Assembly: GCA_021789555.1 (NCBI GenBank)
Contig: JAJYJK010000023.1
Span: 1-35,988, forward strand
DNA from: Nitrospirota bacterium
Lineage (GTDB): Bacteria; Nitrospirota; Thermodesulfovibrionia; Thermodesulfovibrionales; JdFR-88
Length of the DNA stretch: 35,988 bases
Reading direction: 5' to 3'
The translations under genes and the position numbers were made by a program. The notes under the pieces were generated by a model. It ran no database searches and was not told the origin of the DNA. It saw nothing but the letters and a program-made list of their open reading frames with translations. Shown here in pieces: positions 8,099-15,924 of the stretch (position 1 is its first letter; each line of letters starts with the position of its first letter).

Positions 8099-9119
8099 AA
8101 GACGCTGCACCCTCTGCATACTGCCCGCGACTTTCCCCAATATAAGCTTCGATGAGCAGGGCAGGTGCAATTACTGCCGCAAGGCCGCCGGCAGAAAGGC
8201 GCAGGTTTCGGAAGAGAAGCTCAGATACAAGGAAAAATTCACTGAATTGCTCGCCGCCATATCGGACCATCCGTCCCGCCGCGCCCGCCCATACGATATC
8301 CTGATGGCATACAGCGGCGGCAAGGATTCCACATACACCCTGTGCCTCCTTAAAAGGCAATTCGGGCTGCGGGTGCTGGCCCTGAGCTTCGATAACGGCT
8401 TTGTCTCTGAGACCGCAATGGCGAATATCAGGCGGGTGACCGAAAGTCTCGGCGTGGACCACATCTTGTTTGCGCCAAGATGGGACGCGCTCAAGAAGAT
8501 ATTTTCCGCTTCGGCGAGGGAGGAATTTTATCCCGGGAAGGCCCTCGAGAGGGCCAGCACTATCTGCACATCGTGCATGGGGATTGTAAAATCCGTATGC
8601 CTGAAAACCGCGATAGAGATGGACATCCCGATGATAGGGTACGGCTGGTCTCCGGGGCAGGCCCCGCTGCAGTCTTCTATCATGAAGAACAACCCCGCGC
8701 TCGCGAAGGCGGCGCAACGCGCCTTCCTGGGGACTTTCGCCCAAATCGCGGGCGGCGGCACCAGGGCCTGGTTCCTGAACGAAAGGCATTACAGGGCGCC
8801 TGGACGCTTCCCTTACAACATTCATCCCATGGCCTGGGAACCTTATAACGAAGAGACGATATTCAAGGAAATCGAAGGGCTCGGCTGGATATTCCCCGAG
8901 GACACGGACAGCAACTCCACAAACTGTCTCCTGAACGCCCTCGGGAACCACGTGCACCTCGAAAAGTACGGGTTTCATCCCTATATATGGGAGATATCCA
9001 ACATGGTCAGGGACGGCATCATGACCAGGGAGGAGGGGTTTAGGAAATTTTCGGCCCCGGTCAATCATGAACAGGTGAAGATTGCAAAAAGAAAACTCGG
9101 GCTGGCGGAAGAACAATGA
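8085..9119 (+). CDS. PP-loop ATPase, N-acetyl-sugar amidotransferase-like (WbpG/ExsB type)
   Basis: This 344-residue protein begins with a CTLC...CNYC cysteine pair (Cys8, 11, 28, 31; probably a zinc knuckle). A PP-loop SGGKDS follows at 77-82 and a third CxxC (ICTSC, Cys161/164) comes later. This layout fits WbpG-type enzymes, which adenylate and amidate UDP-sugar acids, and more broadly ExsB/QueC-like N-type ATP pyrophosphatases. WbpG needs ammonia from HisH/HisF-type partners, and neither is in the window; the nearby AsnB enzyme has the only visible glutaminase domain. The start overlaps the ligase gene by 14 bases, and the end overlaps the deacetylase start (ATGA). The fold is sure; the exact reaction is not. 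Confidence 0.8.
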   Translation: MPSTERRCTLCILPATFPNISFDEQGRCNYCRKAAGRKAQVSEEKLRYKEKFTELLAAISDHPSRRARPYDILMAYSGGKDSTYTLCLLKRQFGLRVLALSFDNGFVSETAMANIRRVTESLGVDHILFAPRWDALKKIFSASAREEFYPGKALERASTICTSCMGIVKSVCLKTAIEMDIPMIGYGWSPGQAPLQSSIMKNNPALAKAAQRAFLGTFAQIAGGGTRAWFLNERHYRAPGRFPYNIHPMAWEPYNEETIFKEIEGLGWIFPEDTDSNSTNCLLNALGNHVHLEKYGFHPYIWEISNMVRDGIMTREEGFRKFSAPVNHEQVKIAKRKLGLAEEQ

Positions 9120-9979
9120 ACGCGTTTGGCAGGCCAAAAACCCCCTCGGGCGTCCGCAATGCCATGACCATAGACGTGGAGGATTATTATATGGTGTCGG
9201 CCTTTTCGGACGTCGTCAGGTTCGATGACTGGCGGAAATACGAAAGCCGGGTGGAAAGAAACACCCGGATATTGCTTGGGCTCCTCGCGGAACACGGGGT
9301 AACGGCCACCTTCTTTGTGCTGGGCTGGGTGGCGGAACGGTTCCCTTCCCTCATCAAAGACATCCATTCCGACGGGCATGAAATAGCCTGCCACGGATAT
9401 AACCACAGGCTCGTATATGAGATGACCCCGGAGGAGTTCAGAGAGGACATTCGCAGGGCAAAGGGCGTCCTGGAGGATATCGCCGGCTCGGACGTCATCG
9501 GGTACAGGGCGGCCAGTTATTCCATCTTGAAAAGGACCCTCTGGGCGCTGGACATATTGATAGAGGAAGGCTTTCTTTATGATTCGAGCATCTTTCCGAT
9601 ACGGCATGACCGGTACGGGTTTCCCGGGGCCGCAAGGTTTGCCCATGAGATAAAAGGCGAGAAAGGCACGATAAAGGAATTCCCCCCGTCAACGTACAGG
9701 CTCCTCGGGCAGAATATACCGGTTGCCGGGGGCGGGTATCTGAGGCTTTTACCCCTCTCGCTGACCATGGGCGCGATAAAGAGCATTAATCTGAAGGAGA
9801 ACCAGAGCGCGGTAATATACCTCCACCCCTGGGAAGTGGATATCGACCAGCCCCGGATGAACGGCCGGCTCATGTCGAGATTTCGCCATTACACAAATCT
9901 GAAGACCACTCTTCCCAAACTGGACGAGCTCCTGAAATGGTTCAGCTTCGGCCCGCTTTGCACGTTCATTCAAAGATAA
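9116..9979 (+). CDS. Polysaccharide deacetylase, PEP-CTERM/XrtA-associated family
   Basis: This 287-residue NodB-fold protein begins with TIDVEDYY (Asp20, Glu22, Asp23), the signature of the XrtA-linked deacetylase family. SRVERNTR and TFFVLGWVAERFP follow, then the metal-site motif GHEIACHGYNH. The usual RAPSFSI element reads RAASYSI here, a change at the conserved proline position. No signal peptide is visible, so it probably removes N-acetyl groups from a lipid-linked or nucleotide-activated intermediate in the cytoplasm. It starts in an ATGA overlap with the PP-loop gene and is the last gene before a 203-base gap. Placement between prsK and prsR supports a role in the same EPS. Confidence 0.9.
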   Translation: MNAFGRPKTPSGVRNAMTIDVEDYYMVSAFSDVVRFDDWRKYESRVERNTRILLGLLAEHGVTATFFVLGWVAERFPSLIKDIHSDGHEIACHGYNHRLVYEMTPEEFREDIRRAKGVLEDIAGSDVIGYRAASYSILKRTLWALDILIEEGFLYDSSIFPIRHDRYGFPGAARFAHEIKGEKGTIKEFPPSTYRLLGQNIPVAGGGYLRLLPLSLTMGAIKSINLKENQSAVIYLHPWEVDIDQPRMNGRLMSRFRHYTNLKTTLPKLDELLKWFSFGPLCTFIQR

Positions 9980-10091
9980 GTGACGGCGGGATGAAAAACC
10001 GCAACCCAGCAAGGTGCGGAATATTCAAGGAATTTTTTAAAATCGGTGGGCGAGGCGCGGAACCGGCCGACGGCGAAGCGGGAAAACCCGG

Positions 10092-10097
10092 TATAAT
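10092..10097 (+). promoter_or_regulatory. Candidate -10 element upstream of prsR
   Basis: A perfect TATAAT sits in the 203-base gap before prsR and is framed by a 5-bp inverted repeat (CCCGG / CCGGG, 10087-10106). No convincing -35 lies 16-18 bases upstream, so activator help or chance is possible. The prsR Shine-Dalgarno is a TTGGAGG about 12 bases before the ATG. No -24/-12 sequence was seen here, so prsR itself does not look sigma-54 dependent. Confidence 0.35.
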
Positions 10098-10182
10098 GGT
10101 CCGGGAATAATGGGCGCAAGCGGGCTGGTAATATGCAGTTTTTTTTAAAGAGAAAGACTGGTATTGGAGGCGGGGCAAAAAG

Positions 10183-11616
10183 ATGGAAAAAATTATGATA
10201 GTTGATGACGACGAGGAGATAAGAAGGCAGCTCAAGTGGGGTTTGGGGAGCGGCTATGCCGTTTTCCAGGCCGGCAGCAGGGCGGAGGCCCTTTCCCTGC
10301 TGGAAAAACACAAGCCGAAGGTAGTCACCCTCGATCTGGGGTTGCCCCCTCATGCGGACGGGGTGGAAGAGGGTTTCGCCGTCTTGTCGGCAATCACCAG
10401 GGAGTCCCCCTTTACGAAGGTCATCGTCATCACAGGCAACGGCGAACGCGAGAACGCCCTGAAAGCCATTCAGGCGGGCGCCTACGATTATTACGAGAAA
10501 CCGGTAGACCTGCAGGAGCTGAAGGTGATCATTAACAGGGCCCTGCACCTGCACCGCATAGAGCAGGAAAACCAAAAGCTGCAACGCGGGTTAAACGTTG
10601 CCGGGACAGAGTCCTTCGGCATAGCAGGACAATGCGAGGCCATACAAAGGGTCTTTTCCACCATCAGGAAGATCGGGTCTTCCGATGTTTCCGTTCTCAT
10701 CATGGGGGAAAGCGGGACCGGGAAAGAACTGGTCGCCAAGGCCATACACGCCATGAGCCTCAGAAAAGACGGCCCTTTTGTCTCCGTCAACTGCGGGGCC
10801 ATACCTGAAAACCTCCTCGAGTCCGAGTTCTTCGGGTATGAGAAAGGCGCGTTTACCGGGGCGCAGGCCCAAACACAGGGGAAGGTGGAGTACGCCTCGA
10901 AGGGCACGCTTTTTCTTGACGAGATCGGAGAGCTCCCGACAAACCTGCAGGTGAAGCTCCTGAGGTTCCTGCAGGAGCGGACAATGCAGCGCATAGGCGG
11001 CAGGGAAGACATTCACGTGGACGCAAGGATCCTTGCCGCAACAAACATCGACATGGCGAAGTCCATAAGCGACGGCTCTTTCAGGGAAGACCTTTACTAC
11101 AGGATAGGGGTCATAACGATAACGCTGCCGCCCCTGAGGGAGCGTGAAGACGACATCCTTCTGCTGACGAACCTCTTTCTGATGAGGTTCGCGGAGATGT
11201 TCAAGAAAAGAATAAAGGGGCTGAGCGCCCAGGCCCGGGAATTCGTCGAATCCTACAACTGGCCCGGCAACGTAAGGGAGCTTGAAAACAGGCTGCAGAG
11301 GGCCGTCATCATGGCGGAATCTCCATTGCTTGAAATTAACGATCTGGGGTTTGCCGACGGCGAGAAACTTGCGGCCGCCACCCAGAGCTGGAACGGCATG
11401 ACCCTCAAAGAGGCGAAGAACTCCATCGAGCAGCACATAATCGCCTCCGCAATCGGAAAGTTCAGGGGCAATATCGCAAAGACGGCCGTGGAACTCGGGG
11501 TAAGCAGGCCCACCCTCTATGACCTCATGAAAAAACACGGCATCAATAATTCATCCGCCGAGGGTTACGAAAAAAAGACTACTTCACTCAAAGGAGAGAT
11601 AAATGGAATTGATTGA
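10183..11616 (+). CDS. prsR: PEP-CTERM system sigma-54 response regulator PrsR
   Basis: This 477-residue NtrC-type activator begins with a receiver domain whose phospho-acceptor is Asp51 (TLDLGLPP, followed by HADGVEEGF, typical of PrsR). The AAA+ domain has Walker A GESGTGKE at 175-182 and the sigma-54-contact loop GAFTGA at 222-227, both intact. A Fis-type helix-turn-helix follows near 425-450 (GNIAKTAVELGVSRPTLYDL). It should be phosphorylated by PrsK (2237) and activate RpoN-dependent promoters. The -24/-12 promoter before the PEP-CTERM gene at 13878 is the obvious local target. The gene overlaps the UDP-sugar dehydrogenase by 14 bases. Confidence 0.94.
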   Translation: MEKIMIVDDDEEIRRQLKWGLGSGYAVFQAGSRAEALSLLEKHKPKVVTLDLGLPPHADGVEEGFAVLSAITRESPFTKVIVITGNGERENALKAIQAGAYDYYEKPVDLQELKVIINRALHLHRIEQENQKLQRGLNVAGTESFGIAGQCEAIQRVFSTIRKIGSSDVSVLIMGESGTGKELVAKAIHAMSLRKDGPFVSVNCGAIPENLLESEFFGYEKGAFTGAQAQTQGKVEYASKGTLFLDEIGELPTNLQVKLLRFLQERTMQRIGGREDIHVDARILAATNIDMAKSISDGSFREDLYYRIGVITITLPPLREREDDILLLTNLFLMRFAEMFKKRIKGLSAQAREFVESYNWPGNVRELENRLQRAVIMAESPLLEINDLGFADGEKLAAATQSWNGMTLKEAKNSIEQHIIASAIGKFRGNIAKTAVELGVSRPTLYDLMKKHGINNSSAEGYEKKTTSLKGEINGID

Positions 11617-12904
11617 AAAAATCAGGTCAAGAAAAGCCAAAATAGGCATTATAGGGCTTGGCTATGTAGGCCTGCCGCTGGTTTTTGAGTTCTCAAAGGC
11701 CGGCTTCGAGGTGACGGGTTTCGATATCGACCCCTCGAAGATAGAATTGCTGAAGCAGGGGAAAAGCTATATAAAACATATCGATGCCGAAAGGATAAGG
11801 CAGTGCGGGTCCTTCACCCCGTCCGCCGATTTTTCCGGCCTTTCCGGCATGGACTGCATCATAGCCTGCGTGCCTACACCGCTTAACAGGAACCGGGAAC
11901 CCGACATGACCTATGTCTTCGATACAACGAGCACCATAGCGAAGCATCTGAGGCGCGGTCAGCTTATTGTCCTCGAATCGACCACTTATCCCGGGACGAC
12001 GGACGAGGACATGAGGGCGATCCTGGAGCAGACGGGATTGAAGGCGGGGGTCGATTTCCATCTGGCCTACTCGCCGGAGCGTGAGGACCCCAACAACAAG
12101 GACTTTTCAACCGGGATCATTCCAAAGGTGGTGGGAGGCTATACGAAAGGGTGTCTTGAGACGGCCAAGGCCCTTTACGACTCCATAGTGACCAGGACGG
12201 TGCCCGTGTCATCCACCAAGGTGGCGGAGGCGACTAAACTCCTTGAAAACATCTACAGGGCGGTCAACATAGCGCTCGTCAACGAGCTGAAGATGCTTTT
12301 CGATAAGATGGGCATAGACATCTGGGAGGTCATCGAGGCGTCCAAAACGAAACCTTTCGGCTTTCAGGCATTCTATCCAGGGCCCGGCCTCGGGGGACAC
12401 TGTATCCCCATAGACCCGTTTTATCTTACCTGGAAGGCCAGGGAATACGACAGCCCGACAAAATTCATAGAACTCGCCGGGGAGATAAACACGGCGATGC
12501 CATATTATGTGGTCCAGAGGATTTTTGAGGCGCTCAGCGAATGCGGGAAGTGCCTGAAAGGGGCCAAAATTCTCGTCCTTGGCCTTGCCTATAAAAAGGA
12601 TGTCGATGACCCGCGGGAATCTCCCTCTTTCAAGCTCATCGAGATACTCGAGGAAAAAGGGGCGCTTGTGGACTACAATGACCCATATATCCCAATTGTC
12701 CCCAGGATGAGGCATTTCAAGATTGAAAAATCCTCCGTTGCCCTTACCGCCGAGAACCTCGCCGCCTATGACTGCGTACTGATTGCGACAGGCCACTCGT
12801 CGTACGACCCGGAGGTGATACTGAAGCACTCCAAGCTCATCGTGGATACCAGAAACCTGATTAAAAATGGCGATGGAGGGTCCGGGAAACTAAAGAAGGC
12901 GTAA
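11603..12904 (+). CDS. Nucleotide-sugar 6-dehydrogenase (WbpA/TviB-like)
   Basis: This 433-residue UDP-glucose/UDP-N-acetylhexosamine dehydrogenase has the N-terminal NAD-binding motif GIIGLGYVGLPL, the segment VPTPLNRNREPD, YSPEREDPNN, and the catalytic Cys267 in GGHCIPIDP. It oxidises C6 of a UDP-sugar twice, giving a uronic acid. The sequence style is closer to the UDP-GlcNAc/UDP-HexNAc group (WbpA, TviB, WecC) than to UDP-glucose dehydrogenase. That would provide a sugar carboxylate of the sort the neighbouring amidotransferases could amidate. It starts inside prsR with a good AAAGGAGA site, and a strong terminator follows. Confidence 0.92.
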   Translation: MELIEKIRSRKAKIGIIGLGYVGLPLVFEFSKAGFEVTGFDIDPSKIELLKQGKSYIKHIDAERIRQCGSFTPSADFSGLSGMDCIIACVPTPLNRNREPDMTYVFDTTSTIAKHLRRGQLIVLESTTYPGTTDEDMRAILEQTGLKAGVDFHLAYSPEREDPNNKDFSTGIIPKVVGGYTKGCLETAKALYDSIVTRTVPVSSTKVAEATKLLENIYRAVNIALVNELKMLFDKMGIDIWEVIEASKTKPFGFQAFYPGPGLGGHCIPIDPFYLTWKAREYDSPTKFIELAGEINTAMPYYVVQRIFEALSECGKCLKGAKILVLGLAYKKDVDDPRESPSFKLIEILEEKGALVDYNDPYIPIVPRMRHFKIEKSSVALTAENLAAYDCVLIATGHSSYDPEVILKHSKLIVDTRNLIKNGDGGSGKLKKA

Positions 12905-12931
12905 GATTTTTTTGTAACCCTTTTAAGGCGT

Positions 12932-12976
12932 AAGCCAGGCGAGGTTTTTTAAAAAACTTCGCCTGGCTTTTTTTTT
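12932..12976 (+). terminator. Rho-independent terminator of the EPS operon
   Basis: An 11-bp perfect stem (AAGCCAGGCGA / TCGCCTGGCTT) encloses a 16-base loop that is itself self-complementary (TTTTTT/AAAAAA), and is followed by a run of T. It lies 28 bases after the dehydrogenase stop and ends the + strand transcript. The - strand side lacks a T run, so it is one-directional. Confidence 0.93.
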
Positions 12977-13115
12977 CGGTATTTTTAGCTTGGCAAGACG
13001 GGATGATATCAATATAAATTACTGAAAACGATTTTCGGACTGTCTCTGTCTCTAACAGGCAGGTCCATGGTGGCGATGCGAAGCGGTGTCAGTATTTTAA
13101 ACCCTCTGAAGAGAT

Positions 13116-13142
13116 AAAAAAAAGGGGGCTTGCGCCCCCTTT
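13116..13142 (-). terminator. Rho-independent terminator of the PEP-CTERM gene
   Basis: Read on the - strand, a GGGGGC / GCCCCC stem (extended by AAA/TTT) with a 4-base loop is followed by a run of eight T. It starts 24 bases after the PEP-CTERM stop codon. The 140 bases between this and the preceding terminator hold no gene that I can support. Confidence 0.93.
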
Positions 13143-13165
13143 GTATAATCGACTGAATTCCTGTC

Positions 13166-13819
13166 CTACGCGCCCTGCTTGGCGAGCTTGGCGCCCACAA
13201 CCGCAAAGCCCAGGAGACCCACGCCCAGCAGAAGGAGCGTTCCCGGCTCGGGGACCTTTGCATTTTCATCTGAGGTCGTTGTGCCTGCGCCAGAGTGGTA
13301 TATGTCAGCTGTCAGCTCTAAAGTGTCTGTTGACAATAGAGATGTCAGATAGCCGAATTCCGACCCTGAGAATGCACCAGGCCCAACTGCGGGGGATGTT
13401 GCGATCAGCGTCCCGTTGTCAAGGAATGTGAAAACTTCTGTGCCATCTGTCGTGCCGCCACCTGCCAGGAGCACTGACACCGGCCCGCTGGAAGGACCAA
13501 ACCCGTTATCTGAAAACGTAGCGGTGAGATGGCCGCCTGAGGAGTTGGTCGTCCCGACTACATTAAGATCCATTAAATTGGGGTAACTCAAAACCGGGTG
13601 CGATTGCCCTGTGTCAACGTTTACAGTCCAGTTGCCCAAGGGCCCCGACCACAAAACGGCACCTGTCAGGGAATTTTGGTCAAGAGGCGAATTGTCCGTA
13701 ATGCTAACCGAATGCCCGGCGTTATCACTTACAGTGAGAATCGCGGTGGCGTGAGCAAACTGAGCCTGCGCCAGTAAGACAAAGACAAAAGCAACCATAA
13801 CTGCCAGAAATCTTTTCAT
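13166..13819 (-). CDS. PEP-CTERM sorting-domain protein (secreted)
   Basis: This 217-residue exported protein has a Sec signal peptide (MKRFLAVMVAFVFVLLAQAQFAHA), a Ser/Thr/Gly-rich middle with no recognised domain, and a C-terminal sorting tail. The tail has VPEPGTLLLLG from residue 189, a hydrophobic helix, and a short tail AKLAKQGA. The tail is less basic than usual (only two lysines, no arginine). Exosortase A is expected to cleave at PEP and release or anchor the protein, which in other bacteria helps build biofilm or floc matrix with the EPS. The start is ATG 13819, with AAAGGAG upstream and the signal peptide beginning there. Its own sigma-54 promoter and terminator make it a single-gene unit, probably under PrsR. 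Confidence 0.93.
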   Translation of the reverse strand: MKRFLAVMVAFVFVLLAQAQFAHATAILTVSDNAGHSVSITDNSPLDQNSLTGAVLWSGPLGNWTVNVDTGQSHPVLSYPNLMDLNVVGTTNSSGGHLTATFSDNGFGPSSGPVSVLLAGGGTTDGTEVFTFLDNGTLIATSPAVGPGAFSGSEFGYLTSLLSTDTLELTADIYHSGAGTTTSDENAKVPEPGTLLLLGVGLLGFAVVGAKLAKQGA

Positions 13820-13877
13820 CTTGCTTCTCCTTTCTTCGATATTAAGTTTTACTTCTTCTTTTCTCATGCACCAGAAT

Positions 13878-13895
13878 GAAGCAATCATCATGCCA
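13878..13895 (-). promoter_or_regulatory. Sigma-54 (-24/-12) promoter of the PEP-CTERM gene
   Basis: On the - strand the sequence TGGCATGATGATTGCT matches the RpoN consensus (TGGCACGNNNNTTGCW) at all but one fixed position, with GG and GC in the right register. The start of transcription should fall near 13869, giving a leader of about 50 bases to the ATG at 13819. PrsR, with an intact GAFTGA loop, is encoded 2 kb away. Confidence 0.82.
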
Positions 13896-14131
13896 AAAAT
13901 AAACTATTTGATTTTTAAGGAAAATTTATTAAACCGTCTTTTAAAGGGCAGGATAAATGTAAAGAAAATCGACGAATTGTAAGAAATTGAAGACGCCCCA
14001 ACGGCAAGTTTTTTATCCTTTGGGAGATGCGCTCGCTATCCATATTAAACGGAAAGGTTTCATTTCGGGCGCTCTCGGGGGCCGGGGCATCTGATAAACT
14101 ACATCATTACCGGATGGAGCGAGGAATTTAA
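13896..14131. other. AT-rich intergenic region, no gene seen
   Basis: This stretch is AT-rich up to about 13990, lying upstream of the sigma-54 promoter where an enhancer-binding site for PrsR would be expected. I could not define a repeated operator in it. A very weak TTGAAG-N17-TTTTTA pair near 13988 could serve the small gene at 14132. No RNA gene or ORF is supported. Confidence 0.5.
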
Positions 14132-14371
14132 ATGGATAATAACGAACCGGAGAAGATGCCGGTGGAAGAATTGCGAGGCGAGCTCGAGCGTCTCAGGGAC
14201 GAGCTTCGAGACCTCGAAGACATACATTCATTCACCTTCGGGAAGACGTCGGTCCATATAAGCGCCGAAAAGGCTCAGAACATGCAGGCCGAATTCGAGG
14301 AAGAGCGCGGTCAATTTTGCCGGCGGATATCGAGGATTGAAGAATTATTAAGGCAGAGGGGCGCGCTTTAG
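14132..14371 (+). CDS. Small acidic coiled-coil protein, unknown function
   Basis: This 79-residue protein is rich in Glu, Arg and Leu with heptad-like spacing (EELRGELERLRDELRDLED, later RISRIEELL), predicting two helices around a short SFTFGKTSVHIS segment. There is no signal peptide, membrane helix or known motif. A GAGG lies about 10 bases before the ATG. The stop codon overlaps the convergent MFS gene's stop by 4 bases (14368-14371). Coding style (AGG, GAG, CTC) resembles that of its neighbours, which favours a real gene, but I recognise no family. Confidence 0.62.
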   Translation: MDNNEPEKMPVEELRGELERLRDELRDLEDIHSFTFGKTSVHISAEKAQNMQAEFEEERGQFCRRISRIEELLRQRGAL

Positions 14372-15924
14372 GCCGGCATCCGGCGTCGTTTCACTCTCTT
14401 AAAGAGCAGGGCCGCGGCGATGCAGAAGAGGCAGACAAGGGCCAGAAACCGGAAACCCTGCACGTACGCGAGCAATTGGGATTGCCTTAAAAGCGACCTG
14501 TAGATGAAGAATTTAGCTTTTCCGGCCGATTCCGCGGGAAAGGGGCCGGAAGCGAAATAGTTTTGGATCCCGGGGAATTTTAACTGGTATGGAAGGTCCA
14601 GGGGGGTCAGACGGGAGACCAGGACCGTCTGGTTTTTCTGCGCGTGGCGCGCGAGATAGGTTATCAGAAGGGAGATGCCTGCGCTGCCGCCCACGTTTCG
14701 CATAAGGTTGAATATGCCGCTTGCGTTTCCTATCTCCTTTTGTTCAAGCGTGCCCATCGCCACTGTCGCCAGGGGGATGAACAGCATCGAAAGCCCCACG
14801 CCCTGCAATACCGACGGCAATGCGATGTCCCAGATGGATATCTCCAGGTTGATGCCGCTGATGAGCCACAGGGAGACGGCCACAAGAAAAAATCCGACCC
14901 CGATCAATTTCCGGAAATCGGCCCTGTCCGTAAGATATCCCACCACCGGCATCGCCATTAAGGCGCCGATGCCCCGGGGGCTCACGGCCAGGCCGCTGTT
15001 TAAAGCCGGGTATCCCATGAGTGTCTGAAGGAAAAGCGGTATCAATGTTATGGCGCTGTAGAGCGCCACGCCCATCAGGGTAATAAGAAGGGTCCCCACC
15101 GCAAAATTCCGGTTCCGAAATACCCTCAGGCGCACAATGGGCTCTCTTGCGCGCAGCTCCCGGATGATGAACAAGACCAGCGAGACGGCGCTTGCGGCGG
15201 TGAACCATCGTATCCAGGCGGCCTCGAACCAGTTGTCCTGCTGCCCTTTGTCGAGCACCACCTGGAGCGCGGCAAGGGCCACGGCCATGAGCCCGAAACC
15301 GCTCCAGTCGATTTTCTCTGGCCTTCGGCCCATGACATATGGGGGGTCTTCCACGAACGTCCGTATCATCAGGACAGCGAGCGCTCCCACGGGGATATTT
15401 ATGTAGAAGGCCCAGCGCCATGAGTAATTATCGGTGAGCCAGCCGCCCAAGGTCGGCCCGACAATCGGCGCAACGACCACCCCGAAGGCGAACGCCGCCA
15501 TCGCCATCCCGCGTTTTTGAGGGGGGAAGCTCTCAAGGAGGATGGCCTGGGAGATGGGCTGCAACGCACCGCCCCCGGCCCCCTGCAAGACGCGGGCCGC
15601 CACCAGCATGCCGAGACTGTACGCCGCTCCGCTCAGGGCCGATGCAAGGGTGAACAGCGCGATGCAGGCCGTGAGGAATCGCTTCCGGCCGAAATAAAGG
15701 GCCAGCCAGCCGCTGGCCGGCAGCACTATCGCGTTGGAGACCAGGTAGCTCGTCAGCACCCAGGTGGCCTCATCGTTGCTGGCCGAAAGGCTGCCGGCAA
15801 TGTGAGGGACCGCGACTGTGACGATTGTGGTGTCCAGCACCTCCATGAAGGTGGGAAGCATCACGGCGGCCGTGATGAGCCAGGGGTTGACGCCCGGCCG
15901 CCACTGGCCTTCCTGATTATCGAT
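14368..15924 (-). CDS. DHA2-family MFS multidrug exporter (EmrB/QacA type), probable ATC start
   Basis: This is a 14-helix drug:H+ antiporter of 518 residues if started at 15924. Motifs include FMEVLDTTIV in helix 1, GWLALYFGRKRF (motif A), AARVLQGAGGGALQP, and the motif-C-like FGVVVAPIVGPTLGGWLTD. The first ATG/GTG (15861/15864) lies inside helix 1. Upstream in frame the conserved family N-terminus QWRPGVNPWLITAAV is intact with no ATG, GTG or TTG. A perfect AGGAGGT sits 7 bases before an ATC codon at 15924, so initiation at ATC is the best reading. Most such exporters pair with an EmrA-like adaptor; none is adjacent. It is transcribed from the promoter at 15963-15990. Confidence 0.88.
   Translation of the reverse strand: MDNQEGQWRPGVNPWLITAAVMLPTFMEVLDTTIVTVAVPHIAGSLSASNDEATWVLTSYLVSNAIVLPASGWLALYFGRKRFLTACIALFTLASALSGAAYSLGMLVAARVLQGAGGGALQPISQAILLESFPPQKRGMAMAAFAFGVVVAPIVGPTLGGWLTDNYSWRWAFYINIPVGALAVLMIRTFVEDPPYVMGRRPEKIDWSGFGLMAVALAALQVVLDKGQQDNWFEAAWIRWFTAASAVSLVLFIIRELRAREPIVRLRVFRNRNFAVGTLLITLMGVALYSAITLIPLFLQTLMGYPALNSGLAVSPRGIGALMAMPVVGYLTDRADFRKLIGVGFFLVAVSLWLISGINLEISIWDIALPSVLQGVGLSMLFIPLATVAMGTLEQKEIGNASGIFNLMRNVGGSAGISLLITYLARHAQKNQTVLVSRLTPLDLPYQLKFPGIQNYFASGPFPAESAGKAKFFIYRSLLRQSQLLAYVQGFRFLALVCLFCIAAALLFKRVKRRRMPA

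Noticed and set aside
10180-10200. PrsR autoregulation by sigma-54
   Set aside because: No -24/-12 sequence is present in the 203 bases upstream of prsR; only an isolated TATAAT was seen.
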